From contig NC_062253.1 in assembly GCF_905475465.1 (NCBI RefSeq), forward strand, positions 1,488,001-1,552,000: 64,000 bases of DNA, in the 5' to 3' direction. Source of the stretch: Pieris napi. Lineage: Eukaryota; Arthropoda; Insecta; Lepidoptera; Pieridae. The position numbers and the translations under genes are program-made. Below the pieces are notes generated by a model. The model saw only the letters and a list, made by a program, of their open reading frames with translations, did not search any database and had not been told where the DNA came from. Positions 35,701 to 45,236 of the stretch are shown in pieces; within the stretch, counting starts at the first letter, position 1, and the number at the start of each line of letters is the position of its first letter.

Positions 35701-38700
35701 CAGCTGGACTCTTCACCGTCATCCCAATATACATACGGGAGATCGCACCAGCGTCATCCAGAGCATCGCTTGTATCATTGATAATTATAATGACACCACT
35801 AGGATATTTGACAAGGCTGGTGATGGATGATGAGTCAATGATGTATTTAATGGCAGCGATGGTGATGCTGGAGTTTGTAACTGTGTTCTTGATGATCGAA
35901 TCACCCAGTTATTTGGTGAAAGTCGGGAAATATGATGTAAGTTACTTGTTACTGTTCTTAACCGTGTTCAAGTTTATTATTAATTAGTGTAGTTTTTATT
36001 TCCTGTGGTGCAAATATATTTGTATATATTAAGTATCTAGTATGTGAAGATAAACCTTCTGCCAACTCAATCCAATGCCATTTGTCCCCTTCTTTTGTCC
36101 TCCCTGTCCCAGATTGAGCATTCTGATAAACGAACTAGGTCTGGATCTCCATAGCTGCCCCTCACACTTTGAAAACGATTTTCCTTTAGTTTTTATAATT
36201 TAATTTATGTTTATCTCTTCTAGTTTTTTTATGTTTGCCTATAAGTGCTTGTCACATTAAATCTTGTATTAGATTTTTTTAACCCAGTACAACTGTGCCG
36301 AGCGTTGATATGATGGATTATTAATACCTACAAAGCGGTCCGCTTTACGAAAACTTCAAATTTATTTCATTAAAATCATATAATGTTCCTATTATTTTGA
36401 CAGCGTGCGAAGACAAACATAGCGAAGCTAAAATGCCTGAAGGAAACTGACAATTATGTGATTATGGAACTCAAAAGGTTAAAAGATGAGAGTGATAGAA
36501 CAAAACCATGGAAATACGTTGATTTGTGTAAGTTTTGACTCAAACAGTTTTTTTATAACAGCATAAACCTTAGAACCAGCAGAAGAGACGGTATTACATA
36601 TCCTGACTATACAATGTATGACTACGACAGGTACGACACTGATCAAATTATGGGAATTAACGTAACATATGCGAATATCAAAGTAATAATATATATTATA
36701 TAATTTTAAAAATACAGAGTTAACAACGCTATTTACTTAAATTATACATATACATAAGCTACTTAATGCCTCCGACGACAATATAGTCGGAGACTTAACT
36801 AAAGAGAATATTTATAATAAAAAAACAGCATGAACCATACACAATTAATTTATCTATATAATTTATTAGAAACAAATAAAGCTTTTTATAAATTTGACGA
36901 ACATTTAAATGATCCAAATCTTCATAATTGATTTGCTCCAGTTCAAACAATTTGTATGACTCAAAACTTAGCGATTAAAAACAGTGGCGGAGATTTTTTT
37001 GCCAGTTCTTCTTGCTCGCTCTACACCCTTGACTGCGAACTGGTAGTAAATGTTAATTTAGAATTAATTTAACATATTTTCTGTCGACATTCATAAATGT
37101 ACCTACTTGAATAAAGTTATTTTGAGTTTGTATTTCAAACTCAAACTAGTACAAGCACAGGCTAGGATTATTGCTAAACTTTTAATATGTTACGGTGTTC
37201 GATACGCAGTCGTGCCATTTTTCCAACAACATTTCCAACATCTTTATAATACTTACAGGCAACAGCACGGTCTACTACCTGTTTAGAAAGAAACCAATGG
37301 CGCTACAACCTTTTTAGGTCTGGGCCTCAGATTTCTGTATCTGTTTGATGTTAATCTAAAAGGCAAATAGGTGATCAGCCTCCTGTGCTTTAAAAACGCA
37401 TGGGAAGCCGGTTTCCTTAACGGTGTTTTCCTTCACCGAGCGAATGTTAAATGCGCACATAGACAATAAGTCCCAAAAAGCCCCAATGCCAACATATTGC
37501 TTGGTAGAATACTGAAAACTTAAAGTAGGCTTTATAAGTGAACTCATAAATTCTCATATAACTCATTTTCATACTCGAAAATTTGTAAAAATATGAAAGC
37601 GATAGACCCTGTTTTTTTAACTAATTTATAGATTTATGGATTTTTCTAGAAACATTAAGTATATTTAAAATCGGTTGTTAAAGTGATAATATAAGGATGT
37701 AATAAAATTACATTATTAAAGTCTCGTTTAAACGGTACATGAACATATTGCCAGTCAAAGAAGAAACTGCTCCAATGCTGAATTAAAATAGAGAGTTTGA
37801 CTATAGAAATTATTTTGTTCCAGTCAAAAATAAAATCTGGCGTGACGCGTCCAAAATCGGCCTGGTACTTTTCACAATTACAATTTTGAGTGGAAGCAGT
37901 ATGTTTTTGGACCAGGCAAAGGCACTTGCCCAGCTAAAAACCTCGATAGATCCGGAGCACATGCTTGTTCCCTTGGGATTGCTTGCTGGTGGTGCGTCGT
38001 CGGTAGTCTTAGTTCGATTCATCGACCGAAAAGTAAGTAAGTATTTTTTTTTACATTTTGCATGAAGCATCTTATACAGTTGTCAAGTTATGACTTGATC
38101 ATGTTTCTGATATACGGGTGTCACACTTATCTGAATACCCTAAGAGAACTACAGAGACATGCAAAAATGAAGAAATCTCCACTTTTAATTATTTGTTTAT
38201 TTAAATAAGTAACACTGACGAAACATTTAAAGGACAACATTACAATAATTATAAAAGAGAAAAAAAATAAAACAAAAACAATGAAAGACAATAAATTAGT
38301 TTAATAAATACAAATATTAATTACGTACTATACGAATATTATTCGTTACGTTGAAAATGATTAATTTTCAATGCAAATTTCGCCATCTATATTTAGAATT
38401 AGCTTGACTTGAATAGATCAGTGTTTCCCAACGTTTTTTGTGCAATACCCCACCTTAGCCTTCCTAAAATTCTTATTCCACCTAAGGAACATACATAACT
38501 TATGTTAAAAAATGAATCATTCACTAAGGAATTTATATGATAGGTTTTAAGAAAAATTCACTAAAATTGTTGACGAAAATTGTTTCGTTAACTAGTAGTT
38601 CTCATTGAAGTAAACTTTCAAAACGTAAAGGAGAGAAGGAAACGGAGAGGCATTAAAAGAAAAATGAAGTTCATTATTGAGAGTTTCAGGGTACCCGAAC

Positions 38701-41700
38701 ATGTGTTCTTGAGATTAGGGCTTTATAATTTTAGGTATAGATTTTTTATTATTATTTGGTCCCAAAATTAGGACAAATACATGATACATACAAACAAATT
38801 GAAACAAATATGAAAAGCGGTCCCGTTCCTGCAACATGCGGACATGCCCAGCTAAATCAAATAGGTACAAAAAACAATAAAAAACAAGAACTGCAAACTA
38901 TAAACGACGACTCATTGGTCTAGTGGTTAGTACCCCTGACAGCGAATCCATGGGTCCCGGGTTCGAACCCCGGCTGAGGCGAACATCGATGTGATGAGCA
39001 TTTGGTGTTGTTCTTAGGTCTTGGGTGTTTAAATATGTATTTATATGTATATCTATCTATAATATGTATATCCGTTGCCTAGTACCCATAACACAAGCTT
39101 CACCAGCTTAGCATGGGACTAGGTCAATTGGTGTGAATTGTCTTTAAAAAAAAAATGAATTAAACTATTTTCTTATTTGTAAATTACCTAAACTTAAGGT
39201 ATAACTGTACCGTAGCCGAGAGCTGGTGCTTTCCTTACTCAACGAATAAGTGAGGAAATAAGCAGGGACCAACCTTTTGTAAATTTGTTTTTTCTTTTTA
39301 TTAATTTATTACTATGTAGGTTAAGAAAACTGTAAATACTGTATATTTAATTGTAATAATAAATAAACATTGCTACTGTACAATAACATTATATTTTATT
39401 GCACTAATAACCTTCAATTGAAGTACAGGAAAAATTGTTATATAAATAAATATCTTCATAAATTATATATTATGTTTGTAGTCCTATATTTTTAAATTCA
39501 TCTACTAAAAATCATAACCAAATACGGTCGCATAAATATAACCTATTTCGGAGCGAGTGTTAACCTGCCTCTTGAGATACGGGAGTTTTAAGGGTAAAAA
39601 ACGGTTTATCTCGAGGAAGGGGATGACAGGTCTGGGCGTTACTGCATACGATTTTTTGCATTTTCTGAGAAGATTAACTATGGTAATATATATATTTTTT
39701 TACCATAGGAAAGTAGAGATTTCAACAATACAATAATTTATTTTTCCTTTCATTTTGATCATATTCCCCTGCTTTTCTAATGGGTTTCATCCTACTGTAA
39801 TTTTTTTAGGTTTCAAAAATTATCGGCACTGGTCTAAGTGTCATCTATGTTTTAATGAGAAAAAACTTCTTGAAACCTAATTCATATTACAAGCAAAGTA
39901 CTTAAGTAGAGGGCCTCATAGCCTAGCGGTCTTATTAAGTGGCAACTAGGTTAGGGGTACCGGGTTCGATTCCCGGTTCGAGGGCAAGTTTTAATTTAAT
40001 TTAAAAATTTGTTCTCGGCCTTTGGGAGGGTTGTGCGGTACCGGGCGAGTGCCTAAACCGTACATGGAGGACATGGTCGAATTTCTAAGGCAAAAAGCAC
40101 GAATTATAAAAATCTTATACTTGACGCTGGCTAATGCACAAACCGTGCCAGAGCCATAAAAATAGAAAAAAAAAGTACTTAAGTGTTCAAAATAAAAGTT
40201 CATCACAGTCTCGTAGATGGTGTTAGTATTGACATGCAAACTGCAAGCTTACTCTGTAACATTAACAACAATTCCCATTTCGATAGTGAGTTTACCACAT
40301 AATTTGCGATATGGAAATCGTCAGGATAATGTCATTATTATTTGAAACTATATTCTTGAAGATAGTGATATTTGCAAAGTAGATTTTTTTTATTTGTAAA
40401 TTGCACGTTTGTATTTTTTCATCTAGTTTGTTTTTTACTTTTAATGTTTAAGTTATTTTCTCTTTATCATTGTAATGTTTCCCTCTAAATGTTGTGCACA
40501 CGTGTTATTGATGCACATGCATGTATCTTGTTTTCTATGTCATGTGTTCTCTGTAAGTGTTTGTATGTGTTTCGTTAGTGTGCCTTTTAAAATAAATGAA
40601 AAATAATAATTCTAATTACAGCTTTGCGATTCTGTAACTCACTTTTCGAACTCACACAGCGGTTTTCGCATCGGCGGTCGCTCTCAAATCAGTCGTAAAG
40701 CAGTCATTTGGCATTCTGAAAAGGTAGGAGCTTGTAGTTTATTGTTTATCAGAATGCCAAATCATAAAATGACTGCTTCACGACTGATTTGAGAGCGACC
40801 GCCGATGCGAAAACCGCTGTGTGAGTTTGAAAAGTGAGTTACAGAATCGCAGGGCAGGTAATGGAGTAAATGTTTCAAAATCCTACATCAAACAAAATAA
40901 TTTATTTCTTTCAGTATCTCCTTACACTGTCGTACTCCGTGATAGCGTTGTCTATGGGAGTGTTGGCTGTGGACACGCTACCTGATTTAACAGTGAAGAC
41001 ACTAAGATGGCTGCCGGTGGTGTCTTTGAGTGTAGTGGTTTTCGCATATGGCATGGCGTGGGGGTTGCCAACTGTAATTATGGTGGAGATTTTGAATTTA
41101 GAGGTACTTTTCAACATAATTCCTCTAAAATAATTTCTAGTTCAATGAAACGTTTGCAGAAGTGTTTTCCTTGCTGACTTATACCCAAATAGAATTATCA
41201 TTCACGCTATCAAACGCTTTGGCATAATTAACTATAAAGGGGAATAGATGTTAATAGGCTCTGAATCGTCTGTTTCGTTTAAAATTTTTGATATTCGATC
41301 AAGATTTACTTTGGCAAAGTTATTCGTTATAATTTTGCATAATTTGTCTGACAGTGTGAATGTGTTTAATTATTTGTCTAATTTATTGTTTATAGTTTTC
41401 GATATATTTGACCATAGTTATTATTGAGCAAATTCTTTATAAAAGCAAGTGGCACAACCTTTGTTTTTGTTGCAAAATAGTTCCCTCTATCGCTTAAATT
41501 GTATCCTATATTCTATTCAGGATAACCCTTCGGTAAGAATGTAAAACGATCCTTCCATGTTTGTAGCAATACGCGTCAATTTGTGCCGCTATACATGCTA
41601 TTAACCAATTACAGTTTCGTAACGCGTTTCAAGACTTTGTCATCTATTGTGGTTGGTGGTATCATGACGCATCATGTCGCGTGTCAACGCGTATTGGGCT

Positions 41701-43610
41701 AGAGATGCCGTTGACCAATCACAATCGATCATGCTCATGTCATCATCATTCATACTAAAGATATAACCAAAGATGGAATACATAATATATACAAAATGTT
41801 CAAACATTTACGAAATCTTAGAAAGGAAAAACCGGCTGCATTGGTGGTGTGAGAGTGAGGGTAGGTACGTAAAGGTATGTGGGGTGTGCTCATGATGCAG
41901 GTGATTTTGCGCTATGGATTTTTAATACCCCTTTAAGCAAATTCCACGATAGCTCAAACAAGTCGTGGCTCAAATAGTGAATTTTTTTTTTAAATAGTTT
42001 TTGTGAGGATTGTGAAACAAGACACGATTACGAGTCTGGTAGGCAGAAACAAAAAGTGCAATTTATCTTGGATCGTTTGTTCTTAGGGTTCTGTGTGTGA
42101 CACACGCCATTAACTTTTGTCTCTTACACCAGTTTTCTCATGGGATTCACCTTCACCGTATCAGCACATGTTAATTCCCCACATAGATACAAAAATATAT
42201 TTGTACATGGACCTGACTCTCACCCCAGTCATATTGCTTATAAATGGAAAAGTATATAGCAGTATATATACCTATATACAAATAAAATAGATTTAATTGC
42301 ATTTGTACTAAACTTGAACAGTTGCTTCAGTAAATTCAATGTGGTAACATTGCGGTCCGACACATTATCTGAGCAGACGATACAATTCGGCTAGAAATAG
42401 CATTTGGCTATTTGGGTCATTCTAAATTAAATATTGTATGCAATAAACATATAAAAATAATATATTTTATGGCTAGTCTAATTTCCTTTATTATTGACAC
42501 AACTCCGCGCTTCAATGGCTTTCGACGTCTGTTATATTTGTGAAGTGTATTACACTTTTTTTTATGTATTAGGAGGCAAATGAGGTGGAGGCTCATCTGA
42601 TGTTAAGTGACACCGCCGCCCATGGACACTCTCATTCAGTGGCGTAGCTACCTTGGATGGCACCCGGTGCGGAAGTTGGTGGTGTCACGCCATCGAAAGT
42701 AAAAAGCAATAAATTTCTCCAATCTCTTTTATTAGCGCCTTATTTAAATTCACGTTTCGCATCCATGTGTCCCTGACTGTTCCTTTTATTCTCAAGTTAA
42801 GGTCGGGTTCCGTTTCTTTTAATACCCAAAATATTGATAATGAAACTATTACTATTGAAATATGGGGTATAGTATGCAAAAACAAAATTTCTAACATACA
42901 AAAACTACAAAATAAATTAATAAAAGCACTATTTAGATATGATTTTTTAACACAGACTAATAAAATCTACCAAGAAACCAAAATTATGACGATTAAACAA
43001 CTATATGTTTATAGCACCTGTATCAAGTTTGCTTATCTTGCCGAAGCCGCGTACAAATTATTTGAAAAAGTCTATTGAGTATGAGGGTGTGCAATTATTT
43101 AATCAATTACCCTCTAAAATTCGTAATATTAGCGCGTTTAACCAATTCAAAAGGGCATTAAAGACACAAATCAGAATGAGCCTAGTAGACTTAAGTTGGG
43201 ACGGCTCATGGCGACGTGTATCTCGTTCGTATATACATATTAAGTTTCTCATGTAAATGAAATACATTTTTTTGTAATGAGAAGTTCTTTAAATATTATT
43301 ACGATAGCTGAATTTCATGGAAAAAAAGATAAGACTTTTAATAAAAATTTATTATAATAATTTTTTTCAGATAAGATCAGCTGTATTGGCCTTAGTGTAC
43401 GCATATTCGCAAATAATTAGAATGGCGCACGTTCACACGCTAAAATACTTCGAAGATCTGATGGGAATAAACACGTTATTTTACGTGTTTGCCGGTGTTA
43501 ATTTAGTAGGAGCAGTGTACAGCATCATGGCGCTACCACAGATTAAAGATAAAAGTGTCAAACAAATTGAAAAACAATTGAAACGAGTTCCTGTAATAGA
43601 TAGAATTTGA
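23701..43610 (+). CDS. SLC2-type MFS sugar transporter-like protein, complete gene, 7 exons
   Basis: Exons 23701-23779, 32475-32683, 35625-35936, 36404-36527, 37824-38032, 40915-41103 and 43371-43610 join in phase (1, 0, 0, 1, 0, 0) with GT-AG introns to give 453 residues, a normal length for this 12-helix family. The protein should sit in the plasma membrane. Seen: the KQY lead-in to helix 1, MFS motif A as DRLGRK (80-85), GLFTVIPIYIREI (125-136) before helix 5, ESPSYL (188-193) for PESPR, and LPQIKDKS (429-436) for LPETKGKS. Several sugar-site signatures are eroded: QQ-SG of helix 7 is TILSG, the second GRR loop is RFIDRK, and helix 10 GPIPW is GLPTVI. It resembles the insect facilitated-trehalose-transporter group but substrate cannot be assigned. 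An AATAAA signal lies at 43713-43718. Confidence 0.88.
23780..25074. other. Transporter intron 1, AT-rich part
   Basis: Only a short family A LINE tail remnant (24057-24116, minus) is recognisable. The rest is very AT-rich single-copy-looking sequence. Confidence 0.45.
25075..25230 (-). pseudogene. Non-LTR retrotransposon C-terminus, minus strand
   Basis: Minus-strand frame gives RRKKVRPLESWEDEINEIAG then RDKWKKLEETFTLSE, the W-D-I--aG...W..leE pattern of LINE C-termini. Inside transporter intron 1. Confidence 0.65.
25545..25830. repeat. Dispersed repeat, family D
   Basis: Shares ordered phrases (aaaattaggggtagtgggat, aactgacgtt, ttattggctacaag, acattttgtttgcgctt) with 31560-31910 and 53880-54240. 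Class unknown; no coding or terminal repeats seen. Confidence 0.55.
25850..26285. repeat. Dispersed repeat shared with 52630-52930
   Basis: Both regions start near a caaaaactttattatacac-like phrase and share tgatgtggtgtg and attaagtata.ttgtctaa later on. Probably a LINE 3' region read on the minus strand; unassigned. Confidence 0.4.
26306..26795 (-). mobile_element. Helitron, non-autonomous, minus strand
   Basis: On the minus strand the 5' end reads TCTCTATATATATATACA after A, followed by aaaattctcgtgtcacaatg; the interior has aaggggtgtccacccc. The 3' end is mutated to CCAG-type (expected CTAG) at 26306. Same family as 21765 and 61439. Confidence 0.75.
26853..27106 (+). repeat. tRNA-derived SINE (family S2), full length
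   Basis: The tRNA-like head has A box tggtcgagtgg and B box gggttcgatcccc. A conserved body (gcatttggtgttgtgcttag, then ataacacaagcttcaccagc) and a short poly(A) (27097-27106) follow. Copies: 38904 (plus) and 62118 (minus). Located in transporter intron 1. Confidence 0.88.
27107..28221. other. Intronic spacer, unassigned
   Basis: Contains a CA/CG-rich patch at 27362-27408 and a segment (27680-27990) beginning and ending with complementary phrases (agtggcgtaacaagagggtg and atagttacgccactgg), suggesting a transposon with short inverted ends; no family assigned. Confidence 0.4.
28222..28612 (-). mobile_element. Helitron, minus strand, with duplicated 5' terminal unit
   Basis: The minus-strand 5' end is TCTACTATATAAAAATAAGT after A, and the 3' end is CTAG at 28222-28225. 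Two 169-bp units (28275-28443 and 28444-28612) stand in perfect register and differ at about five positions; each ends in the same 5' terminus. So the element carries two consecutive 5' ends. Confidence 0.85.
29078..29315 (+). repeat. tRNA-derived SINE (family S1)
   Basis: Contains ttggcctaatccctgaggtc, gtaggttcgatcttcggctg, atgtgcgcatttaacattcg and agacctaataggtgtg. The head is incomplete. Transporter intron 1. Confidence 0.75.
29450..29645 (-). repeat. Probable LINE fragment, minus strand
   Basis: The style (repeated short phrases such as ccattttccatgctccgtag) resembles decayed LINE coding on the minus strand, but no motif can be read with confidence. Confidence 0.3.
30293..30699. mobile_element. 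DNA transposon-like element, family F2
   Basis: Ends are complementary: agaccagtgccgataatttt at the left and gcactggtct at the right, with attacagtaggatga / tcatcctactgtaat further in. A second, rearranged copy lies inverted at 39590-39836. The interior includes aaaaacggtttatctcgatt. No transposase. Transporter intron 1. Confidence 0.6.
30700..31559. other. Intronic spacer, unassigned
   Basis: No gene or repeat family recognised apart from short AT-rich runs. Confidence 0.35.
31560..31910. repeat. Dispersed repeat, family D
   Basis: Shares ataaaattacgggtagtggg, cacattatcgcaaacgag-like text and acattttgtttacgcttc with the 25545 and 53880 copies. Confidence 0.55.
32040..32450 (+). pseudogene. 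LINE family A, longest C-terminal frame
   Basis: An open frame of 136 codons reads LRRDVGSLGIFYCIYHGECS, then AAEFHHRTSRQKTKYHPYHL, PRTTTMWNQLLTEVFPNQFD and the FKKRAYQFLK end. This is the C-terminus of a jockey/CR1-type reverse transcriptase, 5' truncated. It lies in sense orientation in transporter intron 1; its stop is 24 bp before exon 2. Confidence 0.85.
32475..32683 (+). CDS. SLC2-type transporter, exon 2
   Basis: A tctctttcag acceptor and a GTGAGT donor bound 209 bases. It completes helix 1 (SLPLITHGIE), the first outer loop with possible N-glycosylation site NLT (41-43 region), helix 2 and motif A DRLGRK. A LINE tail ends only about 24 bp before the exon. Confidence 0.9.
32950..33250. 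mobile_element. MITE-like repeat, family E, inverted copy
   Basis: Reverse complement of 2870-3235 over nearly its full length (tgcccacggaagatgcaacg, tgactccttttccagtcttt). Confidence 0.7.
33270..33510 (+). repeat. LINE-like 3' end
   Basis: The phrase attagggttgcctggaagaa and a terminal aaataaataaataaat resemble a retrotransposon 3' UTR and tail; no coding. Confidence 0.4.
34640..34885 (+). pseudogene. RTE-like retrotransposon C-terminal remnant
   Basis: Broken frames read GRSPTRWTDQIK and, after a shift, NRWKQIIRSRRFLADHDAP-like text. Sister of 17795-18010; lies in transporter intron 2. Confidence 0.65.
35385..35575 (+). repeat. tRNA-derived SINE (family S1), decayed
   Basis: Retains gcatcgtgaggaacc, actggtcacctactttccta and the agaaatctgac end; head lost. 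Confidence 0.5.
35625..35936 (+). CDS. SLC2-type transporter, exon 3
   Basis: The exon has 104 whole codons between ttttccag and GTAAGT. It encodes helices 3 (end) to 6, the PIYIREIAP stretch and ESPSYLVKVGKYD at the start of the central loop. Confidence 0.92.
36404..36527 (+). CDS. SLC2-type transporter, exon 4
   Basis: The exon runs from a ttgacag acceptor to a GTAAGT donor and gives the charged central cytoplasmic loop (RAKTNIAKLK to PWKYVDL), leaving one base that pairs with TC of exon 5 to make Phe242. Confidence 0.85.
36878..37137 (+). repeat. LINE tail, family C
   Basis: Parallels 1500-1745 (aaagctttttataaatttga, cagttcaaacaatttgta, gaactggtagtaaatg). Transporter intron 4. Confidence 0.7.
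37290..37505 (-). repeat. tRNA-derived SINE (family S1), minus strand
   Basis: Carries aatggcgctacaaccttttt, aggtgatcagcctcctgtgc and aatgttaaatgcgcacatag. Head missing. Transporter intron 4. Confidence 0.75.
37824..38032 (+). CDS. SLC2-type transporter, exon 5
   Basis: Bounded by tttgttccag and GTAAGT. It encodes helix 7 (IGLVLFTITILSGSSMFLDQ) and helix 8, ending in RFIDRK where the family normally has D-R-x-G-R-R/K. Confidence 0.9.
38904..39155 (+). repeat. tRNA-derived SINE (family S2), full length
   Basis: Same head (tggtctagtggttagtaccc, cgggttcgaaccccg) and body as 26853-27106, ending in a poly(A) run. Confidence 0.88.
39200..39400 (+). repeat. LINE tail, family H
   Basis: Matches gctggtgctttcct, cagggaccaa and gtaaatactgtatattt of the 60085 copy. 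Confidence 0.65.
39590..39836. mobile_element. DNA transposon-like element, family F2, rearranged inverted copy
   Basis: One end (taatgggtttcatcctactg, then ttatcggcactggtct) is the complement of the 30293 end; the other end reaches aaaaacggtttatctcga and then diverges. Confidence 0.55.
39908..40171 (+). repeat. tRNA-derived SINE (family S3), intact with 13-bp target duplication
   Basis: The 264-bp element is bracketed by identical 13-bp copies of aaagtacttaagt (39895-39907 and 40172-40184). The head has A box tagcctagcgg and B box gggttcgattccc; the body is unlike S1 and S2 and ends in an A-rich tail. The head folds only partly as a tRNA, so it is a SINE rather than a tRNA gene. Confidence 0.88.
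40620..40855. mobile_element. Long-TIR fold-back MITE, family F1, copy 2 (fullest)
   Basis: The arms include tgcgattctgtaactcactt, aactcacacagcggttttcg and ggcggtcgctctcaaatcag and meet around aggtaggagcttgtagttta. Nearly the whole element is arm. It ends 59 bp before transporter exon 6. Confidence 0.85.
40915..41103 (+). CDS. SLC2-type transporter, exon 6
   Basis: Bounded by ttctttcag and GTACTT; 63 codons with helices 9 and 10 (YLLTLSYSVIALSMGVLAVD and the AYGMAWGLPTVIMVEIL block). A fold-back MITE ends 59 bp upstream. Confidence 0.9.
41104..43370. other. Transporter intron 6
   Basis: Contains a SINE S1 remnant (42090-42235, minus), a family A tail remnant (42563-42636, minus) and a LINE coding remnant (42767-43256). 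The first 900 bases are unassigned. Confidence 0.5.
42767..43256 (+). pseudogene. Non-LTR retrotransposon C-terminus, frameshifted
   Basis: One frame reads EIWGIVCKNKISNIQKLQNK and MTIKQLYVYSTCIKFAYL; a second, overlapping frame continues EGVQLFNQLPSKIRNISAFN and FKRALKTQI. Together they form the thumb and C-terminal block of a LINE reverse transcriptase broken by one frameshift near 43020-43070. The clade differs from A and B. Lies in the last transporter intron. Confidence 0.65.
43371..43610 (+). CDS. SLC2-type transporter, exon 7 (3' end)
   Basis: Opens after tttttttcag and ends with TGA at 43608-43610. Encodes helices 11-12 (LFYVFAGVNLVGAVYSIMAL) and the conserved LPQIKDKSVKQIE tail. Confidence 0.92.
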   Translation: MRSAVLALVYAYSQIIRMAHVHTLKYFEDLMGINTLFYVFAGVNLVGAVYSIMALPQIKDKSVKQIEKQLKRVPVIDRI

Positions 43611-43712
43611 TATTGGTATGAGGTTTTATTTTCACTCCTGTTTATTATTATTACGATAATATATATTATGTGTTATATTTACAGTTTTTACAATATTCTT
43701 GACCTACATAGT

Positions 43713-43718
43713 AATAAA
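43713..43718 (+). terminator. Polyadenylation signal of the transporter gene (candidate)
   Basis: AATAAA about 100 bases after the stop codon, before the first downstream repeat. Confidence 0.5.
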
Positions 43719-43724
43719 AAAGAA

Positions 43725-44475
43725 GAGTGCGTGTACTTATGTACACGCATTAAAAATAGTTTTTGCATGCAGCAAATAATTAATTACAATTAAATAATCA
43801 AAGACTGGAAAAGGAGTCATTATCTATATATATAAAAATGAAACCCGTTTTCCGTTGTCACAACATAACATGAAAACGGCTTGACCGATTTGTCTGATTA
43901 TTTTTTTATAATATTCCTTGAAGTACGAGGATGGTTCTTACGAAGAGAAAAATTCAAAAGAATTTAGTGAAAAAGTCTAAAAACAACACTTTTCTATATT
44001 CCCATACAAAATATTCGTAATAATATTTAAAGGCAATTTGAACTTTAATACCACATCATAAAGTTCAAGTGGAGGGTTCCAGGAAGGTAAATTTTTATTT
44101 TTTGACATAATGTATTTGTTGTATTATCAACTTTCTTTTTTTTATCTTACTAGCTAGACCGGTGTCCCGAATAGCAGAATAAGTATTTAAAAAAATAAAG
44201 AATCGACTGTTAGGCGGTACGATGTTCGCAGGCCAGCTAGTAGTCAATAAAGTTCAGTTTACATTTGAAAAATTAAGTAAATAATCATTAAGTGTAAGAT
44301 AAATTCCATTATTTATTCGAATGTTGTTTTTAAATGTCCAATGCCGTAGCATCTTCCGTGGGCAACTTCATTCTGTTAATTTGTGTGTCACGGTGCGCGC
44401 GCATCGTAAAATTTCACTCTCATCAATTTTTCATAACGCGCCGAAAGAAGTATAACTTCAATAATAATTAAAGCA
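43725..44475. mobile_element. MITE-like repeat, family E, split by a Helitron
   Basis: The halves 43725-43822 and 44241-44475 join exactly to the sequence of the uninterrupted copies at 2870 and 32950. Confidence 0.8.
43823..44240 (+). mobile_element. Helitron, non-autonomous, intact, 418 bp
   Basis: The element begins TCTATATATATAAAAATG and ends ggccagCTAG. Host bases are A on the left and T on the right; removing the element regenerates cattatagtcaataaag, the text of paralogous uninterrupted repeats. No Rep/helicase coding, so it depends on another Helitron. Confidence 0.92.
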
Positions 44476-44494
44476 GCAAATAATAAAACAACAC

Positions 44495-44660
44495 TTATTT
44501 TGATTTGCTATTTTTAAAGAGTACCGAGACTTACGTCGGCTTTTTGTCTCGGCCTACACCCTCTGTCTTCTTTGTCGATGAGTAGGGATGCCTACCGATT
44601 TAAATTTCATGACGTGGAATAAGTGATACCTGTATCTCATATTCTTTATTTTTATAATAT
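44495..44660 (+). repeat. LINE-like tail, family G
   Basis: Shares tctcggcctacaccctctgt, gatgagtagggatgcctacc and gacgtggaataagtgatacc with 62600-62765. Confidence 0.6.
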
Positions 44661-45231
44661 TATTAATATACATATTTCTTTAAAATTTAATAAAATAAAA
44701 TTAGATAATAAATAAGATAGTACATATATGAATTTCTAATATCATATCCCCAAAGGGTTTTATTGTTTTAACAGAGTGATTTATTTTTGTAATTATAAAG
44801 GAGATTAAGAATGACCCGTCATTCTTAGTCACATTCTCTGCAACTGTGGAGCCATTGTCTTGTGTCTATGGAAAGACAGAAGAAGAACCATTATAAACGG
44901 AACACATTTTCTATTCGTCTTATATTCTTACCGTTGATTAAGTTTTCGTCTATATGACCACAACGGCAATATTAGATAATTCGGGTCTACCAAAAGATTA
45001 TTTAGCAACATTTTTCGTCGGCTACGAAGTGTTCTAACTTTAAATCTACTAAAAAGATCAATTTTCTTTCATTTGGTGAAGTGTTTTGTTGTTCTAATTT
45101 TAAATAATGTATTCATTATCACCATCATTTAATAGTCCATTTATATAAATTGTTGGAATTAAATAAAATGTTTGTTCAATTCCAACAATTTTACTTATTT
45201 ATTACTGACTCTTTTCCCCGTAACAGCGTTT
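44661..45231. other. AT-rich spacer before the BEL/Pao element
   Basis: Includes an inverted pair at about 45148-45192 (aattgttggaatt and aattccaacaatt) that could form a hairpin. Nothing else recognised. Confidence 0.45.
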
Positions 45232-45236
45232 CCAAT
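45232..45236 (+). repeat. Target site duplication, left (CCAAT)
   Basis: CCAAT precedes the left LTR and is repeated at 51137-51141 after the right LTR. Five bases is usual for BEL/Pao. Confidence 0.9.

Larger units (their letters stand above)
38033..40914. other. Transporter intron 5
   Basis: Holds SINE S2 (38904-39155), LINE tail H (39200-39400), F2 element (39590-39836), SINE S3 (39908-40171) and fold-back MITE F1 (40620-40855). 38033-38900 and 40185-40619 show nothing recognisable. Confidence 0.6.

Noticed and set aside
35513..35830. Two further frames overlapping transporter exon 3
   Set aside because: The splice-bounded exon frame carries the MFS motifs; the other frames do not.
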